DNA of 64,000 bases. Origin: Pleurotus djamor (lineage: Eukaryota > Basidiomycota > Agaricomycetes > Agaricales > Pleurotaceae). The stretch spans positions 1-64,000 of the forward strand of contig JAPEVF010000212.1 in assembly GCA_029747585.1 (NCBI GenBank), given 5' to 3'. The translations under genes were made by a program, and so were the position numbers. The notes beneath the pieces were generated by a model, which made no database searches, was not told the origin of the DNA, and was given only the letters and a program-made list of their open reading frames with translations. Below are positions 10,515 through 22,718 of the stretch, piece after piece (the stretch's first letter is position 1; each line of letters begins with the position of its first letter).

Positions 10515-12834
10515 TTAGGACCCAAAGAGGCGTTTCCAAATTTCCCTACCAGCTCGCCTTCGTTCTTCAGATGCCCCACCACTACCGAGAACAGATTTGT
10601 TCTCTATGGCTCGTCGACTAAGATAAGGCATCACTTCCGAAAGCGCACCATATGGAACGTATCTACAAGTACAATGAGCTCAAGATAGGGCGAAAAACAT
10701 GCGGCGGGAAAACCTACTTGATCACCAACGGTGTAGTTGATCTCGTTCTTGATACCAGATAGTCGGTCAGCGCATTGCTCATGCCTGTACAGTGTGGGCT
10801 TCAGCTTCTCGATGCTCAGAGCGGAGACGAGAGATATACCATAGAGTTGCCCGATCGTAATTCGTTCCGTGACATCTTCATCCAAGTGCACAATCGACTC
10901 GGTATTACCAAGGGTAAGCTCGCGCGCCGCCAGCCCTCTGTCCACAAGTTCGTCCAGTATAAGTCCGCACGAGGTCCAATTGTGGGTGCCGAAAAGCACG
11001 CCGATGGTAGGAACCTGTGCACTGACGCCAGAAGATAAAGGTTTAGGTGCAGTACGCTTGGGTCCAAAAAACTTTGTTAGCCATGAAGATGGCAAAATCC
11101 ACGACGAACGGGGGCTAGTGGGTATACGAGATACAGCTGGCTCCATATCCGCTTGGATCGCGCCAATGAGGGTCTTGACACATTCATTGTAGCAACTATC
11201 CGTCTCTGGCTTAGTTTCCCAAACTGGCGGGAACAAATCTGGTGATATGGAGAGTGACTGCGACTGTTTGCTTTTACCGACCTGCTTCTCGGACTGACGC
11301 GACTGGTGCGCTAGCATTTCGTGAGGATGATAAGCGCCGCGAACTAGCTTGACACCGAGGGAGTAGCCATTCGTCTTGGCATCGAGGAGAGCTAGCTTGA
11401 TGTGTGCAGGGGTCCTAGATGATGCGTGTTGAGAATGATGGTTTCATGTGAGCAGAATCGAAGACATACCGTTTCAGATACGCTTGATAAGTACCATATA
11501 TCAATGGGAGGACGGGTGCAGAAGCAGATCCGTTCTCGGGGAGTTTGTTGAACCGGCGGGTGAGGGACAACGTGAGTGCGTCGATGGCGGGTTGATACCA
11601 ACTGTAGTACCGTTAACAACTAGCTCTCATTCGATGAAATGACTTACCTATATTCAGCATCAATAATAACTCGAACTCCTCTTTCTTGTGCCCTTTGACA
11701 TATGCGGATGAGGTCCTTGTGAAGATCACGAAGTGAAGCTATGTCTGTTGCGGATAATGTGTGTGCCGATGAATGGGTCCGTCTGCGCGCCGTCAGTTGA
11801 GTTGGACGCGACAGAAGCTGGAGAAGGGCGCGTACCTGGCCGCCTCTGAAGGAGCACTGTACAGAACGTCTAGATCCGACAAAGCAGGGTAACCTGGAAA
11901 TGCGACGGGAATGGGTGGCTCTACGCGGTTTGCAATGATGTATGACGAGAGGTTGATGAGTGATTGCGCGTCTGGAAGGAGGGCGGTCATTTTAACGGCA
12001 ACCCACGTCTTCCTTCCTCTCGTAGCCTGTTTACCACCCGCCAGCACTGAATCCTCAAAATCGGCGGCGACATCTATGCATCTAATCATCTCGTCGACGC
12101 TCTGTTTATGCGGTGGTTTGACGTCATCCTTCTTGAGCTTCTTGGTTCTGCGAAAGCAAGAGATAAAGCGGGGTTCTGCCGCTTTGCGAAGGACGAAAAC
12201 GCACCCTGCTGCCTCATCTTCGTAGACTTCAACAGAGTACGCAAACAAAGCACCCGTGTTCGCCGTGCGTAACTGTTTGAGGAGAGGAATCGTCTCTTGA
12301 GCCGTATCTCCCCCTACAAACTGTCCATGCGGGTCAGAGATAAGGCTATCTTCCGCGACGTCTAGAACTCGCCTGTTCAAAGAAGGTCACCCTGACAAAC
12401 GACTCGGTTATCTGCCTGATTCCAGGGATGCTCGTGAGGATGTCCAGGAGTTTGGGGGACATGTCGACTAGTGCAGGGACCGAACACATGCTGAACACGA
12501 CGTAAGACCGGATGAGCGACCCAACGGTCTGCGTGGTGGTGAGAACACTGGCTTCGCCTGTTGCGTCCACGTCGCCATAGACTGTCCCGAAGCCCAGAGC
12601 CATCACCAAGCCCGTCGAGAAGCCCACCCCCATCATGCGCCGCAACGGAGACGAGCTTGCCTGTGATCCAGTGGACTTCGCGCTGGCGAATCCAAAGGCT
12701 CTCCCTCCGCTAGTCCTCATAGTGGACACCCCATTTCGCCCTAGATAATACCCACTCATCAAGGAACCTCTACCAGCAAGTCGACCCCCATAGACACATA
12801 GACTGCGAGCTGAGCCTGTCGATAGGCACGACAT
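10515..12834 (-). CDS. PUT1: Proline dehydrogenase, mitochondrial
   Basis: Eight exons (12834-12373, 12320-12205, 12147-11836, 11782-11648, 11601-11470, 11414-10840, 10784-10718, 10662-10515) give 648 aa. The enzyme oxidises proline to pyrroline-5-carboxylate with FAD and passes electrons to the respiratory chain at the inner mitochondrial membrane, the first step of proline use as nitrogen source. Family signatures in order are TFFEQFVGGDTAQET, FAYSVEVYEDE, KTWVAVKMTALLPDA, VIIDAEY, GVKLVRGAYHPHE, YVPYGALSEVMPYL and the substrate-binding YLSRRAIENKSVL. The first 60 residues are Arg/Ser/Gly-rich, as expected for mitochondrial import, followed by a hydrophobic stretch. Two linkers (after HPHE and after the CVKTLI segment) are longer than in yeast. 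Intron 1 uses a GC donor. Confidence 0.95.
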
Positions 12835-14601
12835 GAGGCCAATGTGGTGGTGGTTCGAGGTTGAAAAGTATAATACGCATTTATGAGTCCGGAGAAAGTA
12901 TATGACCCGCAAGTAGGCCCGTAGTTCGGATGAGGTTTACCGTATTTTGCGGATCTTCGAAGTTGAGTCAAGTTGGCATCGTGGTCCGAGTTCAAGTCAT
13001 CTTATCTTATCAGGGCGCTTGGAGATTAGATTATCGGCCTTCCAATTCCATTCAATTTCCGCCGTGAATCTTTCAGACTCCGACACCACGTCCCCACGCC
13101 ACTTCGCCGTACAGGAGCTACGATTTGGGCGAAGTGGTACGTATGCAGGTATGTACTGTAGATGCCCAAACGGGCTGACGGCGAGGAAATGGACCCAACG
13201 GGTATGGGAAACAGAAGGAACACAGGCGCCGAGACGCCTGGACACGATTCAGGAGACGATAGGAGTCGCTGCCGCTATCGCTCCTGGTGCACACCTTCAA
13301 TGCGGATGCGAAGGGATTGTTCCGTAGTGATTGTCTATCTATCTGTGTACTAGGTACATTGTTTGTATACGAATTCTATGAAGCCTGCACGAGAACTACA
13401 TGAGGCCGATGGGATAATGTATATGGTACGGGATAGGAGCTGACTGCGGAATGAGTAAACGAGACATGTACGTACGATTTTAGGTGAGGACTGGCGTCAG
13501 CCACTACACCTCACCTACAGTACTAGCACAGACAGCACCACTGAGAGTAATTGGTTCTACCATGAAAGTGCAAAAGGGTCCGTATGAATGCATTTCAACC
13601 GTTTTTGAAGCTTTGGAAAATACTCATCCAGGCGAAAAAGGCATTTCACAGCTCAGAAGGACGCTCAGGGGTCTCAATCGGAGTCGAGGACCAGGACCCG
13701 AACAGCAACCCTGAGCAACCGCGTTGGGGAAGAAATTTGAAGAAAGGCGGCTACGGGGGTGTCCCAGAGAGAGATCTCTATATGCCTTGAAACTTGAAGA
13801 GCGACACACGNAAAAAAAGCTTGGCTTACAATTATAACTTTGGTCATGCCTTCGCCGAATCCAGCACTACCATCACACAGGCGGCAGAGTTAAGTAACTT
13901 GGTTTCAAGAACATCCACACATACGAACTACTTGTGGACACTGGATAGATCTCTGCGAGCCCCGACTCGACCAAAGTGCGGAGTCGGACTTGTTTGCGGA
14001 ATCTGGACTAAATATCACTACAAAATTTCCCTCATAGCGCAGAAAGTACCTCTGATATACATAGACTGTAGGGGGGTGTATGGGGTACGGACAGAATGAG
14101 AGGTTAGGAGTCGTTTCGATATCTTCCGAGGTAGCAACAGTGTTTCGTACGTACGACAAAGTAGAGTATATAATCTTCTACCATACATAGGTAGAAGGGG
14201 AAATACACCTTGATCATCATCCATCCATATCGTCGAGGAAAGCCCGAGTGCTTTCGAGTTTGAGTTTGAGTCGAGTCGAGTTGCAGAAGGTCGCGAGGAC
14301 CTTTGTGCTTTCTTTTCACCCTTTTTATTCAGCCTTTCGCAGCCTGTCTCGAAGGAATCGGCGTAGAATCGAGAATCCTTCGTGCTCTGAACCAGGAACA
14401 GTATCAGGTCTACAAGACTATGTATCAATATACTTTTGCTTTTGAGGCGGTCTAACTGCTTTTATACCTCCCCCATTGACTGCTGTAGATACAGCGCAGA
14501 AATACTCGAGAAGAAAATACCCCTAGGGCCCCTGGGTCAGGCGGATGGAATTTCGCGATTCGGACTTGCTGAAATTTTTTCTGCCAAATCCCACTACCTT
14601 T
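12835..14601. other. Intergenic, 1.8 kb, between divergent PUT1 and BCP1
   Basis: Holds the divergent promoters of PUT1 (minus) and BCP1 (plus). A GAGTTT-type simple repeat occurs near 14258-14280 and an N before an A-run at 13811. No convincing gene seen. Confidence 0.45.
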
Positions 14602-15618
14602 ATGCTCAAACGCAAGCAAGACGACTCTGATTCGGATTCTGAGGATGTGGTGAGGCTCCTTCGCGTCTTTTGGGGTTCATGAGGGCTCATCGTCACCTTA
14701 GTAGAACCTCGTCGATGTTGATTTCGAATTTTTTGATCCAAATCCCAACGTGGACTATGTCGCCATCAAACGCCTCCTCACGCAGCTTTTCCAGGCGGAT
14801 GCCGAGGCATTGCACCTGCACGAGCTCACGGAGCTCATTCTCAGTCAACCCACAGTGGGGACCACTATCAAAACAGATGGCATCGAAAGCGATCCATACG
14901 CGCTTTTGACGGTACTGAACATGCATGTTCACAGGGTGAGTGAGGTCCATATGATGCGATGTTCGAGTCCTTACGGACATCCCAAGGATCACCCTTCAAT
15001 ACGAGCATTGGCCGAATATATCCTCAACAAAGTGTCCCCGGATGCAGCCTTCCAACGGACGCTATCTGCACTGTTATCGCCGAACGAGACGAACAGACAT
15101 GTGGGGTTGATGATCTGCGAGCGTTTGATCAACATGCCAGTTCAAACTGTGCCGCCGATGTACAAAATGCTTGGCAACGAAGTGCGGTGGGCTGTAGAAG
15201 ATGTAAGTCCTCGTGTCCATGAATGTACATCCGTCTGAACATCATCCGCCTCAAGAACGAACCATATGTATTCTCCCATCTGCTTTTCATCTCCAGGACG
15301 TACTGCCTATCTCAAGAGGAGGAGGCTGCGCTTTCGGCCAATCCGCCCAGTTCCAGCTCAAAAAAATCCAAAAAGTTGAAATCCCAGCAGCCCCGAAGTG
15401 CCCAGCGTCCCGCTGATGGTATCTACGCGTTCCATCCTGAAGACGAATTGATCATGCAATATGCGACTCATACACTCAATTATGGATTCAATCGCGCCTC
15501 ACAGGAGCCGCGCAATGCTGAATCTTTTGGCTTGGATACTCGAGGCCGCGTCATGTTAGTTCCTGCCGAACGGTTGGAGGAGTTGGTCAAGCGGATGGAA
15601 GAGACGTATATCGTATGA
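14602..15618 (+). CDS. BCP1: BCP1/BCCIP family protein
   Basis: Four exons (14602-14649, 14705-14935, 14987-15202, 15256-15618) encode 285 aa, close to the usual family length. The first exon is only 16 codons and highly acidic (QDDSDSDSED), as in yeast Bcp1. Diagnostic blocks are FEFFDPNPNVDY, AIKRLLTQLFQ, GTTIKTDG, DPYALLTVLNMHVH and, near the C-terminus, LERLEELVKRM-like sequence. In yeast this nuclear protein is a chaperone for ribosomal protein Rpl23 and is needed for export of Mss4 and 60S biogenesis; the animal homologue BCCIP binds BRCA2 and p21. It acts in the nucleus. All introns are near 50 nt with GT-AG ends. A Ser/Lys-rich loop (SSSSKKSKKLK) interrupts the C-terminal domain. Confidence 0.93.
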
Positions 15619-16316
15619 TAATCGTAAGCCCCCAGCCGAAATTTGTGAGATTGCGCAATAACCACCTGTGACCTTTCAACAGGAACATGTACATGTAGCC
15701 TAGTAACTCGATCTTAGCCTACGTGCTCAATACGATTGAGCTGGATCTTCTAGGACGCTCCCCCGCCTAGCTTTGATCATCTTCATCCCCTTTTGCCCTG
15801 AGCTCGGGTACCCTCAACTATAAGCGTTTGAAGATTCGGTAAATTTTGGTTCTTCTCGCAGTAAGCGGATGAAGCGTCTTATTCCTGAGCAAAATCTTAG
15901 ACCATGAGGCTTGAGCCCCATCACAGTATATCCCAACTATTCGAGTCATCGAGATATGCCTTCTTCGGTCTCAAACTTATACTGACTTGGAGCTCACTTG
16001 CTACCCTGACAGGTCATGGTCGTTTGTTGCTGTTTATGAAGACTTCATCGGACCAATAGCCCCCACGGCTTGATTTGTGACCGCACTTCGTGCAAGCGGC
16101 TGCCCACAGACCCCCTCGAACTGACTTTAACATCAACATATAAGACAAACTGCGCAAGCCATCTTCCATTTCGGCGCTTTGACTTCGCATGCCCCGCGAC
16201 TACATGCGCACTCAGTACGGCCTCATTAGTGACCGTCGTAATCTTGATGCAGGACCCAGTTAAAACTCATATAGAGTTCATGCTATTGCGGCGTGGGCTT
16301 TGGAGAGCCCCAAACC
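15619..16316. other. Intergenic, 0.7 kb
   Basis: 3' region of BCP1 and promoter of the DUF6534 gene. Short open frames only; no repeat seen. Confidence 0.45.
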
Positions 16317-18200
16317 ATGGAGAGTCCTCTACCTCGCTTTGACAGTACGCTTGGCGCTCTGTTTCTCGGTCACATTGGCTCAGCGGTGTAGGAAGCCGTT
16401 CATCCTTCTGAAGGATGCGATTGACTCATCTCATCTTCGTAGCTTGTTCGGAATCACCAGTGTGCAAGCGTATCTCTATTTCAACAAGTACCCGAGAGAC
16501 AAGCCTCTGCTAAAGACCTTGGTTAATTGCATCCTTTTCCATCAGTGAATCTCACGACTGACGCCAGTCATCACGGAAGATTGCATTATTATGGTGCGTC
16601 ATTCGTTGCCCGTTAGCTTCTCTAGAGTATGTTAACACATTGATTGTCGGATAGGATTCTCGATGGCGTCCATTTTGCGTTCATAACTTACGGACAATAC
16701 TTTTACTGCGTTTCTAACTTCGGAAATCCCGGAATCCTCACCACACCTGTATGGTAAGCCGGCTTCTCTATCCATGGCGTTCCAGACTGCTAAGCTTTGT
16801 CAGGAGTCTAGCGGTGAGTTTAAGGCCCTCTTGCACAAGTCATCTGAATGTTTGGTGGACATCCAACGACAGAGCCAAGCAATCGTGACTGTGAGCTGTT
16901 GGCATTCCCCGTTGTCCTGCGCGTCTCATCGTTTGACAGTGCTTCAGTGAGGCGACTGTCAGAGCGTGAGTCGTCGATCTCTCAGTATCGTTCCTCTTCA
17001 TGCGCTCATCCACGCACGCAGCATTTTCACGCACCGTATATGGATATGTACGCCTTTCGCTGTGGCCCATACTACTAGTGCTCATCCATCCACAACCATA
17101 GTGAGAAATGGAGAGTTGCGTCTTGTCGCCGCCATCGTGCGTCCTTTATCCTATCAACTGCAGCCGTGGTGACTCACCTTTCATCTTCAGACGCTTCTAT
17201 CCCTTTTTCATTTTGGCAAGTCTTTAGCTTCCCCCTGAACATCGCCGGCTAACCCATGGACGCTCAGTCACCGGACTCTGTGAGTACCACCAATGACGAA
17301 GACCAATAGTCACCTTGCTCACGACAGTCTAGATACACCCATCCAATTGTAAGAGAGGTTCTGTCGGCGAGGGATCCCACATTTTAAATGGACGCGCTTC
17401 AGGCTCAAGCTCAATACTCTGGCATTTCCAAAACCCCTTGAGGTAACCCTCAATCCCTATGATAACCCAGACAGACTCTCTCACCTTCCCAGATCAATAC
17501 AAACCTCGCATTTGCCTCCGGGGTTGCCGTTGATGCTCTCATTGCTGCCGCACTTTTATCGGCGTTTTGGAAAGCTAGAACCGGGTTTCGAAGGTCTAAA
17601 TGCCGTCTTTCTTCTTTGATCTCCTCTCAACTCTATCAATTTCCAGGACTGATCGTGTCATCGGAACATTGATGCTATATACCGTCAATACTTGTCAGTC
17701 ATCTCAATTTTGCTCGCTCTATCCTCTCTGACACAATTGTCCAGGCCTCCTCACATGGTCAGCTTGCGATATTCCTAGGTATTTCTACGTCTTGCTGACA
17801 CCGCCTTCTCAGCATTTGGGGCTTTATGTGCCTAATTGCCGTGAGTCTGACCAAGATTGTAGATGTCTTACGTTGCTTAGACCTGGATTACAGCATATCG
17901 TTTGGCCCTCTACGGCCGTTTACATCGGAATGTTTTTCTTGATCCCTGAACGTGAGGAACGTGCCTAAACCTTTATCGTGTCTAACCTTGCTGCTAGTGT
18001 CCTTGAATGCCTTGTTGGCGACTCTGAATGCGCGTAGTCACTTACGTGAACGCTCGCTAGGCGTCAACTCGGCCATCTCAACTCCATACGAACTTCAGAG
18101 TTTAGAACGAGGGCTTACCTCCTCCTCCAAGCCAAATTTGATCTCAAGACCCACAGGTGATGAAGTCAGTCCATTCTTCGCCCTCTCCTGGGGCATGTGA
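16317..18200 (+). CDS. DUF6534 seven-helix membrane protein
   Basis: Nineteen exons, every phase consistent, total 963 nt, 320 aa: 16317-16387, 16443-16521, 16568-16593, 16655-16753, 16804-16813, 16873-16890, 16940-16965, 17022-17047, 17102-17136, 17191-17219, 17268-17279, 17328-17348, 17403-17442, 17493-17593, 17647-17693, 17745-17778, 17813-17840, 17894-17951, 17998-18200. Characteristic segments are LGALFLGHIGSAVLFGITSV, VQAYLYFNKYPRD, FAFITYGQYFYCVSNFGNP, RLVAAITLLSLFHFG, VAVDALIAAALLSAFWKART and the signature end LNALLATLNAR. This is the common Agaricomycete seven-transmembrane layout with a cytoplasmic polar tail. Function is unknown; sensing has been guessed for the family. Exon density is extreme, with exons as short as 10 and 12 nt, so automated annotation would probably miss it. 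Confidence 0.85.
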
Positions 18201-18712
18201 AACTCACAAGGGTTCATTAGATGGCCATCAATGTCGAGAAGCATGTCACGATCCAGAAGGATCAAGTTGCTGGTGCGAGTGGACATCAGTTTCCTTCTAG
18301 GCTGCCGTAACGGAGTATCAACATTGCCCACGTCCGAAATGGCCGTATGTCTGATTAACGAAGATGTGTAATTGTACATCCTTACATCGCTTCAATGGTT
18401 GCACACTCAGAACGCCGCCATCAAAGGCACAATAACTTTTGAAGCTTTCATATGGACCCGCATGGATATCCAATCATCTCCGTTAAGCGTTTGGTATGGT
18501 CTACAAAGTCCTTATCCCCCTACAACGGCCCCACACCATTACTTCTATGTTGTTCCACAGATAGGACCCAAGCAATACTCAAGACTCTCGGTTGGAAAAT
18601 CTCGACATCCCATCTCCGGCATGTAAGATACCCATCGGTTTCCTCGATATTTGGATAGTTCGTCGTCTTCTTACCATCGCACCACTGCCGCTACTTCACT
18701 TCATAGAGCAAG
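18201..18712. other. Intergenic, 0.5 kb
   Basis: 3' region of the DUF6534 gene and promoter of the dehydrogenase. No gene recognised. Confidence 0.4.
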
Positions 18713-19795
18713 ATGAGCCAGCACCAGCCTAAAGTTTGGTTAAGTGCGTGCGATCCCCTTTATGTGGCCTGAATTGATCCAGCTCCCACATAGTAACCGG
18801 TTCGTCCTCAGGATTCGGGCGACTAATGGCGGAACATGTCGTGCAACAAGGCGATATCGCAGTCGCCACGGCACGTATCCCCGAGACGCTTGACGAACTG
18901 AAGGCGAAGTACTCTTCAGACAAACTCCTGATCCTCAAATGCGACGTTACTTCCAAGCAAGACGTATCAGACGCATTCAAGGCTGCTTATGAGAAGTTTG
19001 GTCGCATTGACGTTGTTTTCAACAACGCAGGCGTGTTCTACATCGCCGAAGTTGAGATCGAGGAACAGGCTGCCACCGCCCAGGAGATCTTCAATACGAA
19101 CTTTTGGGGCGCTGTCAATGTCATCAAAGAGGCGATCCACTCGTTCCGAGACTTGAACCAGCAGCGCGGTGGTCACCTCATCAATGTTAGTTCTTATTCT
19201 ACTAGTGGCATCCCAGGGATAGGGTATTACAATGCGAGGTCAGTTGGAATGTATCTCTTTCGACGAAATTGGCCCTGACGCACTGCAATTTAGCAAAGGT
19301 GGTAAGGACCCAGATGTTCGATCCCCAGAGATATTCCTCACCCAACGTCCATGTAGCATTAGAAGCTTTGACAAGCTCAGTGACGAATGAAATTGACCCC
19401 GAATGGAATATCAAGGTATGTTGCCCCGTTGTCAACAGCTTGCGACGTCCCTTAGTATCCTCTCTCATCAGACAACCATCGTGATACCTGGGGCATGCAA
19501 AACGCGCGTCTTAGAGGTTGGAGGAGTCAAAATCTATCCACCCCACCCTGCCTATGACAAAGAGACCCTTCCAACCATCGTAGGGCGATCAGCCTTTGCT
19601 GTCGGTGTTGTTCCAGGGTCGAATCCTCTTCAGGCGATGCAAAAAGTCTACCGTCTTAGCAAATTGGAAAAACCGCCCCTCTACTTTCCAGTTGGAAAGG
19701 ATGCCGTCCAAGTTCTCCAAGGTTATGCAAAGCGTTTGTGTGATGACATAGCGGCGTATGGCACCTGGTCGGAGGACATGGAGATGTGGCACTGA
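18713..19795 (+). CDS. Short-chain dehydrogenase/reductase
   Basis: Five exons (18713-18743, 18794-19238, 19294-19301, 19357-19415, 19472-19795) encode 288 aa, the classical SDR length. The cofactor motif ITGSSSGFG is split between exons 1 and 2. Asp of the CDVTS block, the NNAG motif, the Ser of NVSS and the catalytic YNASK are all present, so an active NAD(P)H-dependent oxidoreductase is expected. TGSSSGFGRLMAE followed by an ARIPETL-type segment points to NADP preference in this subfamily, though that is an inference. The catalytic Lys lies in an 8-nt exon (19294-19301). The substrate cannot be told from sequence. It is convergent with the P450 gene downstream; a shared oxidative pathway is possible but unproven. 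Confidence 0.88.
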
Positions 19796-20698
19796 ATTCC
19801 GAGTGTATGGGTACAAAGCACATTGCATGGCGAGTAGCGTGTACCATTGAATGATCACAGTTTTGAAAACTTATGAACTGAGGGCTCCAGATGAAGGCGC
19901 ACTAGCGCTCCTCCGCTCTAGGATAACCCGTTGTCAAAGACGTGTTGAACTCCTTTCATGGGGAAGGGACTGGAATTCATTGGATTCATTGACGCGTTAC
20001 CCCAATGACTCAATTTTTCCATCCCCTTCCCGTACGTCGAGATCAAACCCCTCGTTTGGATTATGTACATCCTTTCTGTAGCGGAATCAAATAAGACTTC
20101 GCATCCTCATACAGCAGGTTATTGCGGGCCTGAGGCGGGAACTTGATGTCGCCTCACCCTTTCTCCTGTCTTCCTCCCCTTTCTCCCATGAGGGCTTCAA
20201 TGTCTTGAACGTTAGGTCTCACAAATTCACCCCATCTCTTTGGCACCCTTGTGTTTCCTTCGCACCCAACCGCTGTGGTACTCAACTTAGAGCGACCTTA
20301 TTTAAGAGGGCGAGTACGACTAGGCGTCTTGACGTCAAACGAGGCAACACGACTTTCAGACTGGTTCTTGGTTCACACATAGGTGTGATTTTTGAACGCG
20401 TAGATGGTTGAGTTGTAGCAAGCATACCGCGCTGTGCAACAATCGTACGGAAAGGCGCACAAATGGACACCACTGGACTTGTGTACATTACTAGATACAA
20501 AGGACAACCTTGATACGCACGCAATCTCCAAGGTCCAACGGATGACATGATCCCCAGCCGCTGCTCTTTGGCATAACGATGACCTCAAACCATAGAACGA
20601 CGTGGCGTAAAGGAACATTGGAAGGGTTCGGGTGAGCTAATGGGATATCAAGGAGTTAGCGACTCGTTGAGAGAAGTTTGAACTACGAAGTTTGAGCA
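19796..20698. other. Intergenic, 0.9 kb, between convergent genes
   Basis: Shared 3' space of the dehydrogenase and the P450. No gene, repeat or RNA recognised. Confidence 0.45.
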
Positions 20699-22479
20699 TT
20701 ACCTGACAAACGAGTTCTTGAACTCGGGTTTCGGAGGGGATTGACCAGGTAAAGGTGTTATCGTGAAGGCGCTCAAGATGTTGGCTGCAAACAAAAACAA
20801 TGTGTTCTCAGCCATAGCTTTCCCAGGGCAAACCCTACAGGGCGCTGATTTAGACTTCGTCTTATCAGAGAGGGGAAGCCACACCTTCTTCCAAAACCGA
20901 AAGAATAGTCAAATGATTCCATCAATACGCGTGCGTCATTGTTTGAGTCCAGGAATCGCTCCGGGGCGAACGTATTAGACGGGCAGCTACCACAGTGCTC
21001 CATCGCAACCGCCCTAAGGTCCAGATGAGCAAGCATGAGCAGCCCACCGCTTGCCTACGGAACATACCAGATGTTGGGGATAACGATGGTGCCTTGGGGG
21101 ATGTGGTAACCTGGATTATAGTCAATACAGGGGTCAGTGTGAGCCAAGATGCCAGTAGCACACCTTTGTATACATCATCCTTCACAGAGCATCGTGCGAT
21201 CCCAACGGGTAGGACAGGCCTCCAACGAAGAACCTCAAGTAAAAGGGCGTTGACATAGGGAAGAGAGGGGCGATCCCCTATCTCGATAAACCGACCATCA
21301 CCGATAACCTTGTCGAGCTCTTCCTGTGCGCGTCGCTGCGCTTCCGGGTATTGACAAAGGGCCAGTATCAAGACAAGTATGGTAGAAGCCACCTACGACG
21401 GAGCTCAACACTACTCAACACATCAAATTTGAAATGGATTGTGACGTACCGCTTCACCTCCAGCTTCACTTTTGTGAGACAGAGTCATCCGTGCGTCGGG
21501 TAAGTATCATAAGACTTACCTCCGTACATAGAGCCGGCTACCCAGCGAGCCGACTCTAGTAGCTTGTCTTCGCCCATCTCCGCGCGCATTTTGTCGTCCG
21601 CAAGCGCCTCACGGGCAAGCGAGAGTGGCGCAGTACCAGTATCCTTTGATGGTGGCTTCATCTCAGATTTACCCCACACAAAAATTAGGCGTACCATTTC
21701 TTCCTTCACGCGTAGGAGCGGTTTCGTGATCATCGCATCGACCATGTCTCGTCCCATTCTTCCGACCTTCCAGAATGAGGCAAAAGGGAACCAGGTAGGT
21801 AGAACCTTTACTAAAGGGAAGACTTCCGAATCAGCAGCAATGTGGGTTGGTGGGAATGGTGATACGCACATATCGGAAGAAGATCTACCATAAACGCACC
21901 AGGAAGTGCAGCTTCCGTTATCAGTGATGTTGTCTTTTCCGCGTGGGAGATATACTGAGCAGACATGTCAGAGCGAGGTAGACAACCGGACTTGGGAAGA
22001 CATACAGGATCCTCAGCGTCAGGAACGTCGATCCCGTAAACAGTGGCCATCACCACTCTCCCCGAAGCGCTGATAAGACAAGAATAGACCGGCAGCTGTG
22101 AGTATTCGGAAGCCAAGTGAGAACCTGAGAACTTACAGGTTCAAGTGGGGAATGAACTCGGCGGGAGTTTCGTGTAAGGCTAGAACCAGTTTTCGGGTTA
22201 TCTGGTGGAGAACGTGATCATATGCTCTGATTGCCTCAGGATTGTAATGCGTGTGGAGGATGCGACGCTGAAGCTTCCAGTTCGCTCCATACGGAGCAAA
22301 AGGGAGTGCCTATAGTCGATGGTCATTGAGAGGGCGTACAGTAGGACTGAAAGAGGACTCTCTCACACTGTTAAGCTGCATGAGTTCCCCAATCACGACG
22401 GTTGGAGGGCGGTTCGAGTAAGTGACGCCGCGCTTCCCAAGGAACTCGTTGATAGCCTCAATAGTATTGAGTACGATGG
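20699..22479 (-). CDS. Cytochrome P450, N-terminus not found
   Basis: Ten minus-strand exons read in phase: 22479-22367, 22309-22137, 22069-22006, 21954-21870, 21822-21520, 21463-21450 (14 nt), 21392-21164, 21110-21068, 21013-20885, 20834-20699, about 429 codons. Landmarks in order are FLGKRGVTYSNRPP, FAPYGANWKLQRR (helix C), the I-helix YGAGGEAVASTI, the ExxR of LLLEVLRWRPVLP, FAPERFLD and the haem loop FGFGRRVCPGKAMAE with its Cys ligand. This resembles fungal microsomal P450s. The first exon opens in phase 1, so 80-100 residues (membrane anchor and proline hinge) should precede it. None are readable before the neighbouring plus-strand gene at 22719. The usual I-helix Thr is replaced by Ala. 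It may be a truncated gene, or its 5' exon may be divergent. Confidence 0.8.
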
Positions 22480-22718
22480 CTCACCTACCGTTCTCAACAA
22501 CAGATGCCTGACTTCGAGGGGGGAGCGTGTTGTCGTTCGTGAGGAAGAAGAGCCTCAGAAGAAGGGCTGGTTCTCGAGGAAGAGTAAGCCGAAGAAGCCA
22601 TCCGTCTCGGAGAGCGTTTCTCGTCCTCCAACGCTGTCGATCCACGCGGTCGGACCTCGTCATCGTCATCCTCCCTCCTCCTCCTCCTCCTCCCAATCTT
22701 CTCCTGCTCACCTCTGTC

